In this document: positions 45,080 to 54,178 of the stretch, piece after piece
How positions within the stretch are numbered: position 1 is the stretch's first letter
Layout: the number at the start of each line of letters is the position of its first letter
Origin: Thauera sp.
GTDB lineage: Bacteria; Pseudomonadota; Gammaproteobacteria; Burkholderiales; Rhodocyclaceae
Assembly: GCA_017302295.1 (NCBI GenBank)
Contig: JAFLDS010000007.1
Span: 124,001-188,000 of the forward strand
Direction of reading: 5' to 3'
Length of the DNA stretch: 64,000 bases
Position numbers and translations under genes: made by a program
Notes under the pieces: model-generated
Database searches by the model: none
Told to the model about the DNA's origin: nothing
Seen by the model: the letters and a program-made list of their open reading frames with translations, nothing else

Positions 45080-46084
45080 CTACTTGGCGCTGCGCAGCCT
45101 GGCCAGTTCGGCATTGACTTCGTTCATCAGATCCTCGCCGACCTCCCGGGTGTACTTGTCGATGACCGGCTTGAGGCGCTCGCGGGCACGGGCGACTTCG
45201 GACGCCGGCAGTTCATTCACCTGCAGGTGCTGCTTCAGGTATTCGAGCGCCTGGGCCTCCTTTTCGCGCGACACCTTGCGCTCGTAATCGCGCGCCTCAA
45301 GGGCGGCGTCCTGCAGGATCTTCTGATCGGCCGGGGGCAGGCTGTCCCAGGTCTTCTTGCTGACGATCATGATCTGCGGGTTGTACTGGTGGCGGGTCAG
45401 GGTCAGGTATTTCTGCACCTCGTAGAATTTCTGCACCTGCAACGTGACCAGCGGGTTGGTCGCGCCATCCACGGCCCTGGTCTCCAGTGCGCCGTAGACC
45501 TCGGGGAAAGGCAGTGGCGTCGCGTTGGCGCCCAGCGCATTCATCGTCTCGACATACACCGGCGTCTGGATGACGCGGATCTTCAGCCCTTGCAGGTCTT
45601 CGAGCTTGTTGATCGGGCGCTTGCCGTTCGAGATGTGGCGGAACCCCAGTTCGGGGTAGGCCAGGCCGATCAGATTCTTTGCCGGCAGCTTGTCCATCAG
45701 CCGCTTTCCGACCGGGCCGTCGACGATCGCGTACGCCTCGGCATTGCTGTTGAACAGGAACGGAAAGTCGAGGAAGGAGAATTCCTTGGACACGCCGTTG
45801 AGCAGCGAGGCGTTCATCACCGACATGTCGATGATGCCGCCCTGCAGCGAGGACACCGTCTGCAGGTCGCCGCCCAGCGCGCCGCCGCCGAAGATCTTGA
45901 CGTTCAGCTTGCCGCCGCTCCTTTCCTTGACCAGCGCGGCGAACTTCTCGACGCCGTCGTATTGCGCGGTGCCGGGGTTGGTCTGCATCGCGAGCTTGAG
46001 ATCGCGCGCATCGGCAACGCCGGCGGCAAGCAGGGACAGCGCGCCCAGCACGCCGGTCAGCAGTTTTTTCGTTCGAATGTTCAT
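45080..46084 (-). CDS. TRAP transporter periplasmic substrate-binding protein (DctP-type)
   Basis: 334 residues. The signal peptide (MNIRTKKLLTGVLGALSLLA) is cleaved near VADA/RD. The body shows the DctP signatures GPVGKRLMDKLPAKN, LQGLKIRVIQTPVYVETMNA and VDGATNPLVTLQVQKFYEVQ. It would bind an organic acid for a tripartite ATP-independent periplasmic transporter. No DctQ or DctM membrane subunits lie next to it, so the transporter must be elsewhere. It follows the FAD enzyme and TIM-barrel genes on the same strand with a 73-bp gap, suggesting uptake and catabolism of one substrate. ATG at 46084. Confidence 0.9.
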   Translation of the reverse strand: MNIRTKKLLTGVLGALSLLAAGVADARDLKLAMQTNPGTAQYDGVEKFAALVKERSGGKLNVKIFGGGALGGDLQTVSSLQGGIIDMSVMNASLLNGVSKEFSFLDFPFLFNSNAEAYAIVDGPVGKRLMDKLPAKNLIGLAYPELGFRHISNGKRPINKLEDLQGLKIRVIQTPVYVETMNALGANATPLPFPEVYGALETRAVDGATNPLVTLQVQKFYEVQKYLTLTRHQYNPQIMIVSKKTWDSLPPADQKILQDAALEARDYERKVSREKEAQALEYLKQHLQVNELPASEVARARERLKPVIDKYTREVGEDLMNEVNAELARLRSAK

Positions 46085-46157
46085 GTTGTCTCCAGAAAAC
46101 CAGGCTGTTCCCCTTTGCATTGCGCGGGAACCTGACGCATTTTTCTACCGGCGAAGC

Positions 46158-47903
46158 TCAGTAGATCAGGTCGGCGACGCGATGCCCGGCCGCGGGCGCC
46201 ATGGCGCCCGCCGCGTGGCGGCCGGCGATGTAGCCGAAGGTCATGGCGGGGCCGAGGTTGATGCCGCCGGACGGGTAGAAGCCCCCCATCACGCTGGCCA
46301 TGTCCGTCCCGACGGCGTACAGACCCTCGATCGGCGTGTCGTCACCACCCAGCACCTGCGCGCAGCCATTGGTCTTCAGCCCGGCGAAGGTGCCGAAGCT
46401 GCCGGGCTGCACCTTCACCGCATAGAAGGGGCCGTGCTCGATCGGCGCCACGCACGGGTTGGGTCCGTGCGAGGCGTCGCCCTGCTTGCGGTTGTAAGGC
46501 GTCGAGCCGCGCCCGAACTGCGGGTCCTCGCCGCGCCGCGCATGCTCGTTGAAGTTCTTCACCGTCTCGGCCAGCGCGGCGGGGTCGATGCCGCACGCCT
46601 TGGCCAGGGCCTCGATCGAGGCACCGCGCTGCAGATAGCCGCTGCGCAGGCAGGGCGCGAGCGGCAGCGGAAAAGGCCGGGCGTAGCCGAGGCCATAGCG
46701 GCGCTGGAAACGATGGTCGCAGATCAGCCAGGAGGCCACCTCCTGGCCCTCGGGCACCGCGGCCACCATGGCAGCGGTGTAGTCGTAGTAGCCGTCGGCT
46801 TCGTTGACGAAGCGCTTGCCGTTGGCCAGCACCCCGATCACGCCCGGCTTGGCGCGCTCGATGATGTGCGGGAAGTGGCCGACGCTGCCGTCGGCGTGCC
46901 GCAGCTTCGACACTGGCGCCCAGGCGACGGGCGAAGCCAGATCGGTGAGCAGCGAACCGCCCGCCGACTCGCCCAGCGTGATGCCGTCGCCCGAACAGCT
47001 CTTCGGCGCCAGCGCCAGATGCTCCTCGCCGGTCGGCGTGCGCGGGAAGAGCGCCTTGCGCCGCACCACGTCGTTGGGAAAGCCGCCGGCGGCGAGCACC
47101 ACGCCCCGGGCGGCGCGAATCTCGATCTCGCCATTCGCGCTTGCCACGACCGCGCCGCGCACGACGCCGTCCTCGACAATCAGCCGCCGCGCAGGGGCCG
47201 ACTCGATCAGCCGCACGCCCAGCGTCTCGGCCGATTTCGCCAGCCGCGCGACCAGGGCCACGCCATTCACCAACTGCATCGCGCGGCCGTGCAAGGCGAG
47301 ATCCCACAAGTGGCGGCACACGCGCTTCACCACATGACGCAGCGACTTGAACGAGCGCGTCATGGAGAGGAAGGCGCCGAGGTCCGCCCCGGCCATGATC
47401 GGCATGCCGATGAATGAGGTCTCGCGCATGGTCTTGCGCAGGCGACCGATCAGGGTCCCCAGCTCGCGGCCGTCGTACGGTGCGGCAATGAGCTGATGCC
47501 CCTGCGTCGCGGCGCCGGGCACCCTGCCATGGATGTCGGGAATCGCGTTGCCATCGACGAACTGCAGGGCGGTGTGCTCCTCGAAGAAGGCCACCATCTT
47601 CGGGCCGTTGTCGAGGAAGGCGTCGATGCGCTCGGGGTCGTAGCGGTCGCCGAGTTCGTTGCGCAGGTAGGTGCGTGGCTGCTGCGGATCTTCATGGATG
47701 CCGGCGCGCCGGGCGAGCGGATTGCCGGGCACCCACATCCAGCCGCCCGACCACGCGGTCGCACCGCCGAACACCGGTTCTTTCTCGACGACCACGACGT
47801 TCAGGCCGTGCCATGCGGCGGTCACCGCCGCGGCCAGACCGGAGGCGCCGGAGCCGATCACGAGCAGGTCGCAGTTCATCCGGTTCGGGTGGGTCGTATT
47901 CAT
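46158..47903 (-). CDS. FAD-dependent oxidoreductase (fumarate reductase / 3-ketosteroid dehydrogenase-like)
   Basis: 581 residues. An N-terminal dinucleotide-binding GSGASGLAAAVTAAWHGLNV plus VVEKEPVFGGATAWSGGWMW is typical of FAD_binding_2 proteins. GVVLAAGGFPNDV and the C-terminal GGINLGPAMTFGYIAGRHAA close the FAD site. The nearest group is 3-ketosteroid-delta1-dehydrogenase / fumarate reductase flavoprotein-like. The substrate is unknown. I take the ATG at 47903, which has GAGGAAC at good spacing; an upstream ATG (47927) overlaps the previous stop as ATGA and is an alternative. Confidence 0.88.
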   Translation of the reverse strand: MNTTHPNRMNCDLLVIGSGASGLAAAVTAAWHGLNVVVVEKEPVFGGATAWSGGWMWVPGNPLARRAGIHEDPQQPRTYLRNELGDRYDPERIDAFLDNGPKMVAFFEEHTALQFVDGNAIPDIHGRVPGAATQGHQLIAAPYDGRELGTLIGRLRKTMRETSFIGMPIMAGADLGAFLSMTRSFKSLRHVVKRVCRHLWDLALHGRAMQLVNGVALVARLAKSAETLGVRLIESAPARRLIVEDGVVRGAVVASANGEIEIRAARGVVLAAGGFPNDVVRRKALFPRTPTGEEHLALAPKSCSGDGITLGESAGGSLLTDLASPVAWAPVSKLRHADGSVGHFPHIIERAKPGVIGVLANGKRFVNEADGYYDYTAAMVAAVPEGQEVASWLICDHRFQRRYGLGYARPFPLPLAPCLRSGYLQRGASIEALAKACGIDPAALAETVKNFNEHARRGEDPQFGRGSTPYNRKQGDASHGPNPCVAPIEHGPFYAVKVQPGSFGTFAGLKTNGCAQVLGGDDTPIEGLYAVGTDMASVMGGFYPSGGINLGPAMTFGYIAGRHAAGAMAPAAGHRVADLIY

Positions 47904-47923
47904 CGCTGCGTTCCTCGGGCCGT

Positions 47924-48739
47924 TCATGCGTCCACTTGCGCGAGCACGCGCCGGGTCGCCGCCAGTGCCCGGCGCGCACGTTCGGTGGCGCCGACCGTCC
48001 TGGCCAGCGCCTGGGTGGGGGCTTCGATGCTGAGCGGAATGTCGCGCGGAACGGCGCGCAGCAGCCCGAGCAGATCGAGGCCGCCCTCGCCGGGAAACAG
48101 CCTTTCGGCGCGCGCCTCGGCAAGAATCGCGTCCATCGTCGGCGGAATCTGGGCGGGCACATCGCAGAACTGCATGAAGCGCAGCCGCGATGGCGGAATC
48201 GACGCGATGTCCTCGATGCGGCTGCGCGAGCGGCTCAGGTGGAAGGGGTCGATCAGCACGCCGGCATTGTCGCGACCGCTGCGCTCGACGATGCGCGCGG
48301 CCTGCGGCAGATCCTTCGCATCGGTCCAGGGCATGAACTCGAGGCCCGCGCTGAGGCCGTAGCCGGCGGCAAGGTCGCAGAACGCGGCGAAGGTATCGGC
48401 GAGCCGTGCTTCCTCGGGGTCGTTGCCAGCCACCAGCAGATCGCTCGCGCCGAGCCGCGCGGCGGTGGCGACGGCGGCTTCGTAGTCGGCGACGCGGGTT
48501 TCCGGCTTCATGCGGAAGATCTCGACATCGAGCACCTTGACGCCGGTGTCGGCGAGGCGGCGCTCGAGGTCGCGCAGCAGCGGCGTGTCGCCGACGAGGT
48601 CGTACTGCGGCTCGGTCGGCGTGGCCGGCAGCAGCCGGATGCCGACGTGGCTGAAGCCGGCTTCGGCGGCGCAGGTCACCATGTCGGGCGGGGCGAGCTC
48701 CAGCACCGTGAGAGCGGCGAGCGAGATGGGGCGGGTCAT
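47924..48739 (-). CDS. Sugar phosphate isomerase/epimerase-like TIM-barrel protein
   Basis: 271 residues. MTRPISLAALTVLELAPPDM starts a xylose-isomerase-like TIM barrel. GLEFMPWTDAK, VLIDPFHLSRSRSRIEDI and RLRFMQFCDVPAQIP carry the metal-ligand Glu/Asp/His positions. Members act as epimerases, isomerases or dehydratases. Placed first in a probable operon with the FAD enzyme and DctP protein, and divergent from a LysR regulator. The ATG at 48739 fits the domain start; an upstream 30-codon extension is low complexity. Confidence 0.85.
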   Translation of the reverse strand: MTRPISLAALTVLELAPPDMVTCAAEAGFSHVGIRLLPATPTEPQYDLVGDTPLLRDLERRLADTGVKVLDVEIFRMKPETRVADYEAAVATAARLGASDLLVAGNDPEEARLADTFAAFCDLAAGYGLSAGLEFMPWTDAKDLPQAARIVERSGRDNAGVLIDPFHLSRSRSRIEDIASIPPSRLRFMQFCDVPAQIPPTMDAILAEARAERLFPGEGGLDLLGLLRAVPRDIPLSIEAPTQALARTVGATERARRALAATRRVLAQVDA

Positions 48740-48820
48740 GTTTCGGACAGTCCGGTTCGGTTGCGATGAGGGCAATCTACAGAAAACGGATCGTACGAAA
48801 TACGCTTGAAATGTGATGCT

Positions 48821-48836
48821 ATGATTCACGAATCAT
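48821..48836. promoter_or_regulatory. Palindrome overlapping the lysR start codon
   Basis: ATGATTC and GAATCAT flank a two-base spacer. The right arm includes the first two bases of the lysR ATG (48835). It lies in the 95-bp AT-richer divergent gap and may be part of the LysR binding site for autoregulation. Confidence 0.45.
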
Positions 48837-49749
48837 GAGCCTTAAATTCCACCTCGACGACCTCCGCGTGTTCTGTCTGGCGGCGCGCAAGGCCAGCTTC
48901 GCGGCGACGGCGGCGGAGCTGGGCACGTCGCAGGCCTTCGTCAGCAAGCGCATCGCGATCCTCGAGAAGGCGCTCGGCGTCACGCTGTTCCACCGCGCCG
49001 CGCGGCGCGTGACGGTGACCGACGACGGCGAGCGCGTGTATGCGTCGGCGCAGCAGATCTTCGAGGGCGTCGAGCACATGGCCGACACCGTGGCCGGCGG
49101 GCGGATCGATCCTCGCGGCGCGCTGCGCGTGACCACCAGCTTCCGCCTCGGGCGCAAGCACATCGCGCCGACGCTGTCGCTGCTGGCGCAGCGCTATCCC
49201 GAACTCGACATCACGCTGGACGTGGTCGACCGCCGGGTCGATCTGATCAGCGAGAACATCGACCTCGACGTGCGCGTGGGCGACGTCGAGGAGCCGCATC
49301 TGGTCGCCCACCGCATCGCCGAAAGCAGCCGCATCCTGTGCGCGGCGCCGGCCTATCTCGAACGCCGCGGCGTTCCGGCCGTCCCTGCGGATCTGAGCCG
49401 GCACGAATGCCTGGTGTTGCGCGACCGCTTCCAGGCCTTCGGCGTGTGGCGGGTGGAAGGCCCGAACGGCACCGAGAAGGTGAAGGTCACCGGGCGGCTG
49501 TCATGCAACAACTCCGAGATCGTGCGCGGCTGGGCCATCGACGGCCACGGCATCCTGCTGACCTCGGAATGGGACGTGCACGACGACATTGCCGCCGGCC
49601 GCCTGGTCCGGTTCATGCCGGCGTATACGCAACACGCCGACATCTGGGCGGCGACCACGGTGCGCCTGAGCCACTCGGCGAAGGTGCGGGTATGCGTTCA
49701 ATTCCTGCAGGAGCAGCTCGCCAGCGGTCCTTTCGCGCTGCAGCGATAG
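48835..49749 (+). CDS. LysR-family transcriptional regulator
   Basis: 304 residues. The N-terminal winged helix spans LDDLRVFCLAARKASFAATA and LGTSQAFVSKRIAILEKALG, ending TLFHRAARRVTVTDDG. The C-terminal effector-binding domain has TLSLLAQRYPELDITLDVV and DVRVGDVEEPHLVAHRI, in the DmlR-like branch. Divergent from and probably controlling the TIM-barrel, FAD enzyme and TRAP-binding genes. The ligand is presumably their substrate. Confidence 0.92.
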   Translation: MSLKFHLDDLRVFCLAARKASFAATAAELGTSQAFVSKRIAILEKALGVTLFHRAARRVTVTDDGERVYASAQQIFEGVEHMADTVAGGRIDPRGALRVTTSFRLGRKHIAPTLSLLAQRYPELDITLDVVDRRVDLISENIDLDVRVGDVEEPHLVAHRIAESSRILCAAPAYLERRGVPAVPADLSRHECLVLRDRFQAFGVWRVEGPNGTEKVKVTGRLSCNNSEIVRGWAIDGHGILLTSEWDVHDDIAAGRLVRFMPAYTQHADIWAATTVRLSHSAKVRVCVQFLQEQLASGPFALQR

Positions 49750-49883
49750 TCGATGGCACCGCCGGCCACCATCAGCCGGCCAGGTTGCGCATCAGCCGCA
49801 GGTCGGTTTCGAACGGCTCGGCGCGCTCGACGACCCGCGCCAGGCGCACGAACTTGGCCGACTCAACGGGAGACAAGACGCCG

Positions 49884-50444
49884 TCAGTCGAACAGCGCCG
49901 CGGCGAGAAAGGCGTCGGCCTGCCGACGACTGAAGAACACCAGCCGCACTTCAGCGATCGTGTCGTCCGTCGAGAGAAACTCGCCGAGCGCACGCGACAC
50001 CACCCGCGCCGCCTCGTCCGGCGGATAGCCGAACACTCCGGTGGAAATCGCTGGGAAGGCCAGCGTCTTCAGGCCCTGCTCGCGCGCGAGCGCAAGTGCG
50101 TTGCAGTAGCAACTGGCCAGCAGTCGCGGCTCGTCGCCATCGTGCTGGCCGAAGACCGGACCAACCGTGTGGATGACGTGACGCGCCGGCAGGTCGCCTG
50201 CAGTGGTGACGACCACCTCTCCGGTGGGCAGACCCTGGGGGTAACGCGTGCGACGAATCTCTCGACAGGCCTCGAGGATGGCCGGCCCCCCGGCGCGGTG
50301 GATGGCGCCATCGACGCCGCCCCCGCCGAGCAGGCTGGAATTGGCGGCGTTGACAATGGCATCGACCGCCTGTGCGGTGAGATCGCCGACCCGAATCGAG
50401 ATCCGCCCACCGGCCGCGGTGGCAATCACTTCGGACGCGCTCAT
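49884..50444 (-). CDS. Macro-domain protein (O-acetyl-ADP-ribose deacetylase-like)
   Basis: 186 residues. GDLTAQAVDAIVNAANSSLL with GGGGVDGAIHRAGGPAI is the diagnostic ADP-ribose-binding loop of MacroD/YmdB-type proteins; FPAISTGVFGYPPDEAARV is the second loop. Such enzymes remove O-acetyl- or mono-ADP-ribose. The ATG at 50444 starts MSASEVIATAAGG, upstream codons being low complexity. No ADP-ribosyltransferase is adjacent. Confidence 0.92.
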   Translation of the reverse strand: MSASEVIATAAGGRISIRVGDLTAQAVDAIVNAANSSLLGGGGVDGAIHRAGGPAILEACREIRRTRYPQGLPTGEVVVTTAGDLPARHVIHTVGPVFGQHDGDEPRLLASCYCNALALAREQGLKTLAFPAISTGVFGYPPDEAARVVSRALGEFLSTDDTIAEVRLVFFSRRQADAFLAAALFD

Positions 50445-50556
50445 GCCTGCCCTCCTGTGTTCGACCGCCACCCGCACTGCCGCATGCGGGCGGCGCATCG
50501 TTGGATTCAGTATAGGAAGGAAAGGCCTCAACGAAGGCTGTCGCGTCGTCTCCGGA

Positions 50557-51084
50557 TCAGCGGCAGCGCGCTGCAATCCAGCGATCGATCGAGATGGCTC
50601 CGGGCCCCTGCGCGACCAGGTAAAGCAGCACCGCAGCCCAGACGCCATGGGTCGGATAGGCGCCGGGGTAGACGAAGAGCTGGATCACCGCCGTCATGCC
50701 GAGCAGCGCCAGCGCGGAGAATCGGGTCGCCAGACCGAGCAGCAGCAACAGCGGGAACAGGTGCTCGGCGAACGCCGCCATGGGCGCCGCGATCTCGGGC
50801 GGAAGCAGAGGCAGACGGTACTCGTCGGCAAACAGGGCAACGGCCGAATCCGCCAGGCGCGGGATGCCGACGCTGAAAGTGCCGTCGATCAGGTCGATCG
50901 CCAGGCCCTCTACCTTGGTCTGGCCAGACTTCCAGAAAACGGCGGCAATCGAAAAGCGCGCCAGCAAGGCGATGAAGTCGTGCGGCACGCGGGCACACAG
51001 CGCGATGGCGCGGCGGATCGCGCCGGTGAGCGTGTTCGTGCATTGAGCCGGCCGTGGCCGGGCGTCCACAAGTGGCGTATTCAT
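50557..51084 (-). CDS. DoxX family membrane protein
   Basis: 175 residues with four helices. LARFSIAAVFWKSGQTKVEG and AEHLFPLLLLLGLATRFSAL match DoxX. DoxX proteins are often the last gene of DUF692/DUF2063 bufferin-type operons and are thought to be quinone-linked. Two bases separate it from the DUF2063 gene. Its ATG at 51084 gives MNTPLVDARPRPAQ. Confidence 0.88.
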   Translation of the reverse strand: MNTPLVDARPRPAQCTNTLTGAIRRAIALCARVPHDFIALLARFSIAAVFWKSGQTKVEGLAIDLIDGTFSVGIPRLADSAVALFADEYRLPLLPPEIAAPMAAFAEHLFPLLLLLGLATRFSALALLGMTAVIQLFVYPGAYPTHGVWAAVLLYLVAQGPGAISIDRWIAARCR

Positions 51085-51086
51085 GG

Positions 51087-51854
51087 TCAGTTCCTGGCTG
51101 ATGAGCGCAGCGCACCCAGCGCACCGTGGCGGATCAGCAGCGCGAGGTTCTCCGCAAGGTCGAAGGACGGGTCGGCAGACGCGGCGGCGGCGGCCTCGCC
51201 CAGCGTGGTTTCCGCAGCAAGCGCAGCGGCGAAGATGCCGCCCCCCGGCGGGAGTCGCAGCACGAGCACCTCGAGCATCGGACGCAACACCAGTGCCGAC
51301 TCCGCGGCGTAGGGATCGACCTCGGCAAGCGCGCCCACCCCGTGATGGGCGCCCCACAGCGACACCACCGCATGGGCGGACTGCAGCACCGCCGCCGCGG
51401 GGTGCAGCGCCAGGCGCAGGCCGGGCAACGCGGCCGGATCGGCCAGCAGGGGCGCAATGTCGTCAGCCGCCAGGACCGGCGCATCCGCAGCATGCAGGGA
51501 GGCCAGGCGCAGCCATTCGAGCCGCGCCATGTCGGCCAGGTAGGGAACCTGCCGCGCGGGCTCGAACTGCGCGACGAAGGCGGGAAAGTCGTGCCCGTAC
51601 TCATGCAGCAGCGGCGAACGGGGTGGATGGGCGCGCAGGAAGACGCGCGCCATCGCGCAGAAGAAATCCTCTCCCACCAGTTGCTGCGTGACCGGAAAGC
51701 TGTCGGCCAGCACGCCCGTCAGCGCCGTGGTGACATTGTTGCGATAGACGGCAAAGCGCCGCATCGGGTCGACGCCGTTCCAGGCAGTCAAGCCGGCCGG
51801 CACGGCGACGTCAGGGTCGAGCAGCGCCGCGGCGAATGCGGCATGGGCGGTCAT
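51087..51854 (-). CDS. hvfC: DUF2063 partner protein of a bufferin-type operon (BufC/HvfC)
   Basis: 255 residues. [20 protein letters not shown] and [20 protein letters not shown] with [12 protein letters not shown] are the DUF2063 hallmark. In these operons the protein works with the DUF692 oxidase and binds the precursor peptide. ATGA overlap with the DUF692 gene shows coupling. The C-terminal half (about 130-255) is more variable. Confidence 0.88.
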   Translation of the reverse strand: MTAHAAFAAALLDPDVAVPAGLTAWNGVDPMRRFAVYRNNVTTALTGVLADSFPVTQQLVGEDFFCAMARVFLRAHPPRSPLLHEYGHDFPAFVAQFEPARQVPYLADMARLEWLRLASLHAADAPVLAADDIAPLLADPAALPGLRLALHPAAAVLQSAHAVVSLWGAHHGVGALAEVDPYAAESALVLRPMLEVLVLRLPPGGGIFAAALAAETTLGEAAAAASADPSFDLAENLALLIRHGALGALRSSARN

Positions 51855-52789
51855 GCGCACACCTCCGCCGTGCTCGCAGCCATCCTGCACAGCAGTGCCT
51901 CTGCGCGACCAGCCTCGGCCGCCAGGGTGGCGAAATCGGGGACGTCGTGGTCGCGCTCGATCAGTGTCGCCACCGGACCAATCCGCTGCAGGACCTCTTC
52001 GTAGAGGGTCCACACCGCATCGGCCACCGGCGAGCCGTGGCTGTCGATGAGCAGGGGCTCCCCTGCGGCGTCGCGATCGACCGCGAAACCGGCAAGATGA
52101 ATCTCGCCCACCGCCTCGAGCGGCAGCGCGGCCAGGAATGCTGCGGCGTCGCAGCCGTGATTGACGGCCGACACGTAGGCGTTGTTCACATCCAGCAGGA
52201 GGCCGCAGCCGGTCCGGCGCACGACTTCGGTGATGAAGTCGGCTTCGCTCATCGTCGAGTCGGCGAACTCGACGTAGGTTGCGGGATTTTCGAGCAGCAT
52301 GCGGCGGCCGAGCGCCATCTGCACTTCGTCGATGTGCTCGCACACGCGCCGCAGGGAGCGTCCGTCATAGGCCAGCGGCAACAGATCGGCCAGATAGGCG
52401 CCTGCATGCGTCGACCACGCCAGATGCTCGGAAAAGGCTTCGGGTTCGTAACGTGCGAGCAGGATGCGCAGACGTGCCAGATGCGCGGCATCGAGTGGCT
52501 CCTGGCCGCCGATGGACAGGCCAACGCCGTGCACCGACAGCGGATGGCACTCACGGATGCGCGTCAGCCAATGGTGCATCGGACCGCCTGCACCCATGTA
52601 GTTTTCGGCGTGGACCTCGAAGAAGCCGAGTTCGCCGGGCGAGTCGAGAATGTCCTGAAAATGCTGCGGCTTGAGGCCGACACCCGCCCGCGCCGGGAGA
52701 TGCCCCCGGGCGGCGGGACCGAGCGCACCACCACGACAAGCCGACTCCGACCGGAGACTGGAGGACGAAGTTTCGATAGGCAGGGTCAT
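51851..52789 (-). CDS. hvfB: DUF692 multinuclear non-heme iron oxidase (BufB/HvfB-type)
   Basis: 312 residues, MNIO family. [79 protein letters not shown], and LIDSHGSPV place the predicted iron ligands (His, Glu, Asp). MNIO enzymes modify cysteines of a precursor peptide, forming thiooxazole- or oxazolone-type products in known members. The precursor is the small upstream gene. Start at 52789. Confidence 0.9.
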   Translation of the reverse strand: MTLPIETSSSSLRSESACRGGALGPAARGHLPARAGVGLKPQHFQDILDSPGELGFFEVHAENYMGAGGPMHHWLTRIRECHPLSVHGVGLSIGGQEPLDAAHLARLRILLARYEPEAFSEHLAWSTHAGAYLADLLPLAYDGRSLRRVCEHIDEVQMALGRRMLLENPATYVEFADSTMSEADFITEVVRRTGCGLLLDVNNAYVSAVNHGCDAAAFLAALPLEAVGEIHLAGFAVDRDAAGEPLLIDSHGSPVADAVWTLYEEVLQRIGPVATLIERDHDVPDFATLAAEAGRAEALLCRMAASTAEVCA

Positions 52790-52830
52790 TGCGGGCGCTC
52801 GCGGAGAATCGGTTTATGGCCGGGGGGCGT

Positions 52831-53151
52831 TCAGGCCTTCTTTTCCTTGAAGGCCTGCAGCTGCCCCATGCCGGTCGGCGACGTGGGCGAGGCGGTCTTC
52901 TCGCAGGTGCCCTTGGGCACGTACTTCCAGGCGTTGCCCTGGTGGTCCATCTTCGCGGTACCGGCGCAGGTGGTGCCCGGGCCGGCGGCGCAATCGTTCT
53001 TGCCCTTCATCGCAACGCCAAAGCATTTCTCCTTGTCCATGTCCTGAGCTGCGGCTGGTGCGGAGGCTGTCGTCAGGGCGACACCAAGGGCGAGGGCGAG
53101 TGCGGCAGCGCTCGCGCCGAAGGTGGTGGCGTGGTTGGCGGTGGTTTTCAT
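52831..53151 (-). CDS. DUF2282 precursor peptide (bufferin-type, BufA1-like)
   Basis: 106 residues. A Sec signal peptide ([20 protein letters not shown], cleavage near AAA/QD at about 35) is followed by four cysteines (43, 54, 62, 83) in the family pattern [30 protein letters not shown] and GTCEKT. The modified cysteines bind copper in bufferins. Ribosome-binding site GGAGAAGACC directly precedes the ATG. First gene of the operon; divergent from the ECF sigma gene. Confidence 0.9.
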   Translation of the reverse strand: MKTTANHATTFGASAAALALALGVALTTASAPAAAQDMDKEKCFGVAMKGKNDCAAGPGTTCAGTAKMDHQGNAWKYVPKGTCEKTASPTSPTGMGQLQAFKEKKA

Positions 53152-53308
53152 GGTCTTCTCCAGGGTGGTTGGTGGGACATCCCACAGCGCTTGGTCGCAA
53201 ACCAGCGCCATTTCTTACGCGACCCGCAAAAAATTTCTTGCCCCTTGCCACCGGATGACTGCCGCGCCCATGATTCGTCGCGAAATGGGTCTTTCACAGG
53301 AGTTGTCG

Positions 53309-53941
53309 ATGAGACTGGGCGACGCAGAGGATGGGACGCGCGCTGCGTCGCCGCTCGGCAGCAGCGCGCAGATCACGGCGCTGCGGCGCGACATGCTGCG
53401 CTTCGCCCAGTTGCAGTTGCGCGACCGGGGGCTCGCCGAGGATGCCGTGCAGGAGGCAATCGCCTCCGCGCTGGCGAACGCCGAGCGCTTCGCCGGGCAG
53501 GCCGCCTTCAAGACCTGGGTGTTCGGCATCCTGCGCAACAAGATCGTCGATCTGCTGCGTCAGGGTACGCGCACAGTGCCCCTTTCATCCTTGATGGGTG
53601 ACCAAGACGAAGAGGCGGGCGACACCGCGCTCGACGCGCTGTTCAAAGCTTCGGGCCACTGGAATCCGCAGACGCGGCCGAAAACCTGGCGCGATCCGGA
53701 TGACGCCCTGTCGAACAAGCAGTTCTGGGCGGTATTCGAGGCCTGTCTGGATCATCTGCCCGCCAAGGTGGCGCGCGTCTTCATGATGCGAGAGATGCTG
53801 GATTTCGAGACGGCCGAGATCTGCGCCCAGTTGGGCATCACCACGAGCAACTGCCATGTGATCCTGCACCGCGCCCGTCTGGGGCTGCGCGCCTGCCTCG
53901 AGGGCCACTGGTTCGCGCCAGGAGAACACCCGACATGCTGA
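53309..53941 (+). CDS. ECF-type sigma-70 factor
   Basis: 210 residues. Region 2 includes LRFAQLQLRDRGLAEDAVQE and FAGQAAFKTWVFGILRNKIV; region 4 includes LPAKVARVFMMREMLDFETA and ICAQLGITTSNCHVILHRAR. It should direct transcription of a small regulon, probably including the divergent peptide operon. The ATG at 53309 has AGGAG seven bases upstream; earlier codons in the frame are not supported. Its stop overlaps the anti-sigma start. Confidence 0.9.
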   Translation: MRLGDAEDGTRAASPLGSSAQITALRRDMLRFAQLQLRDRGLAEDAVQEAIASALANAERFAGQAAFKTWVFGILRNKIVDLLRQGTRTVPLSSLMGDQDEEAGDTALDALFKASGHWNPQTRPKTWRDPDDALSNKQFWAVFEACLDHLPAKVARVFMMREMLDFETAEICAQLGITTSNCHVILHRARLGLRACLEGHWFAPGEHPTC

Positions 53942-54153
53942 CCTGCAAGGAAGCCTCCCGCCTCGTCTCGGAATCGCTCGATCGCTCGCTGGACCTGCGC
54001 GAGCGCCTGTCACTGAAGGTGCACCTGATGATGTGCACCGGCTGCACGCAGTTCAATCGCCAGATGACACACCTGCGCAAGCTGACCAAACAGTACGCGG
54101 CCGGCGCCTTCACCGAAGCCGCCGACGAAGCAAAGCCGCCGCCAGCGCCCTGA
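53935..54153 (+). CDS. Zinc-finger anti-sigma factor
   Basis: 72 residues. The HC2-type zinc motif is visible as C4, then H30-x3-C34-x2-C37 (HLMMCTGC). There is no transmembrane segment, so it is a soluble ZAS-type anti-sigma. It overlaps the sigma gene by seven bases and should hold the factor until stress, possibly metal or thiol. Confidence 0.88.
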   Translation: MLTCKEASRLVSESLDRSLDLRERLSLKVHLMMCTGCTQFNRQMTHLRKLTKQYAAGAFTEAADEAKPPPAP

Positions 54154-54178
54154 TCGCAGGGCGCCGCCGCGCGGGCGC

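Noticed and set aside
49775-49880. Short minus-strand coding remnant (36 codons) between lysR and the macro gene
   Set aside because: The segment is too short to judge, with no recognisable family; may be chance.
54160-54178. Terminator between the sigma/anti-sigma pair and the DUF2237 gene
   Set aside because: The GC-rich dyad here is short and imperfect with no T-run.
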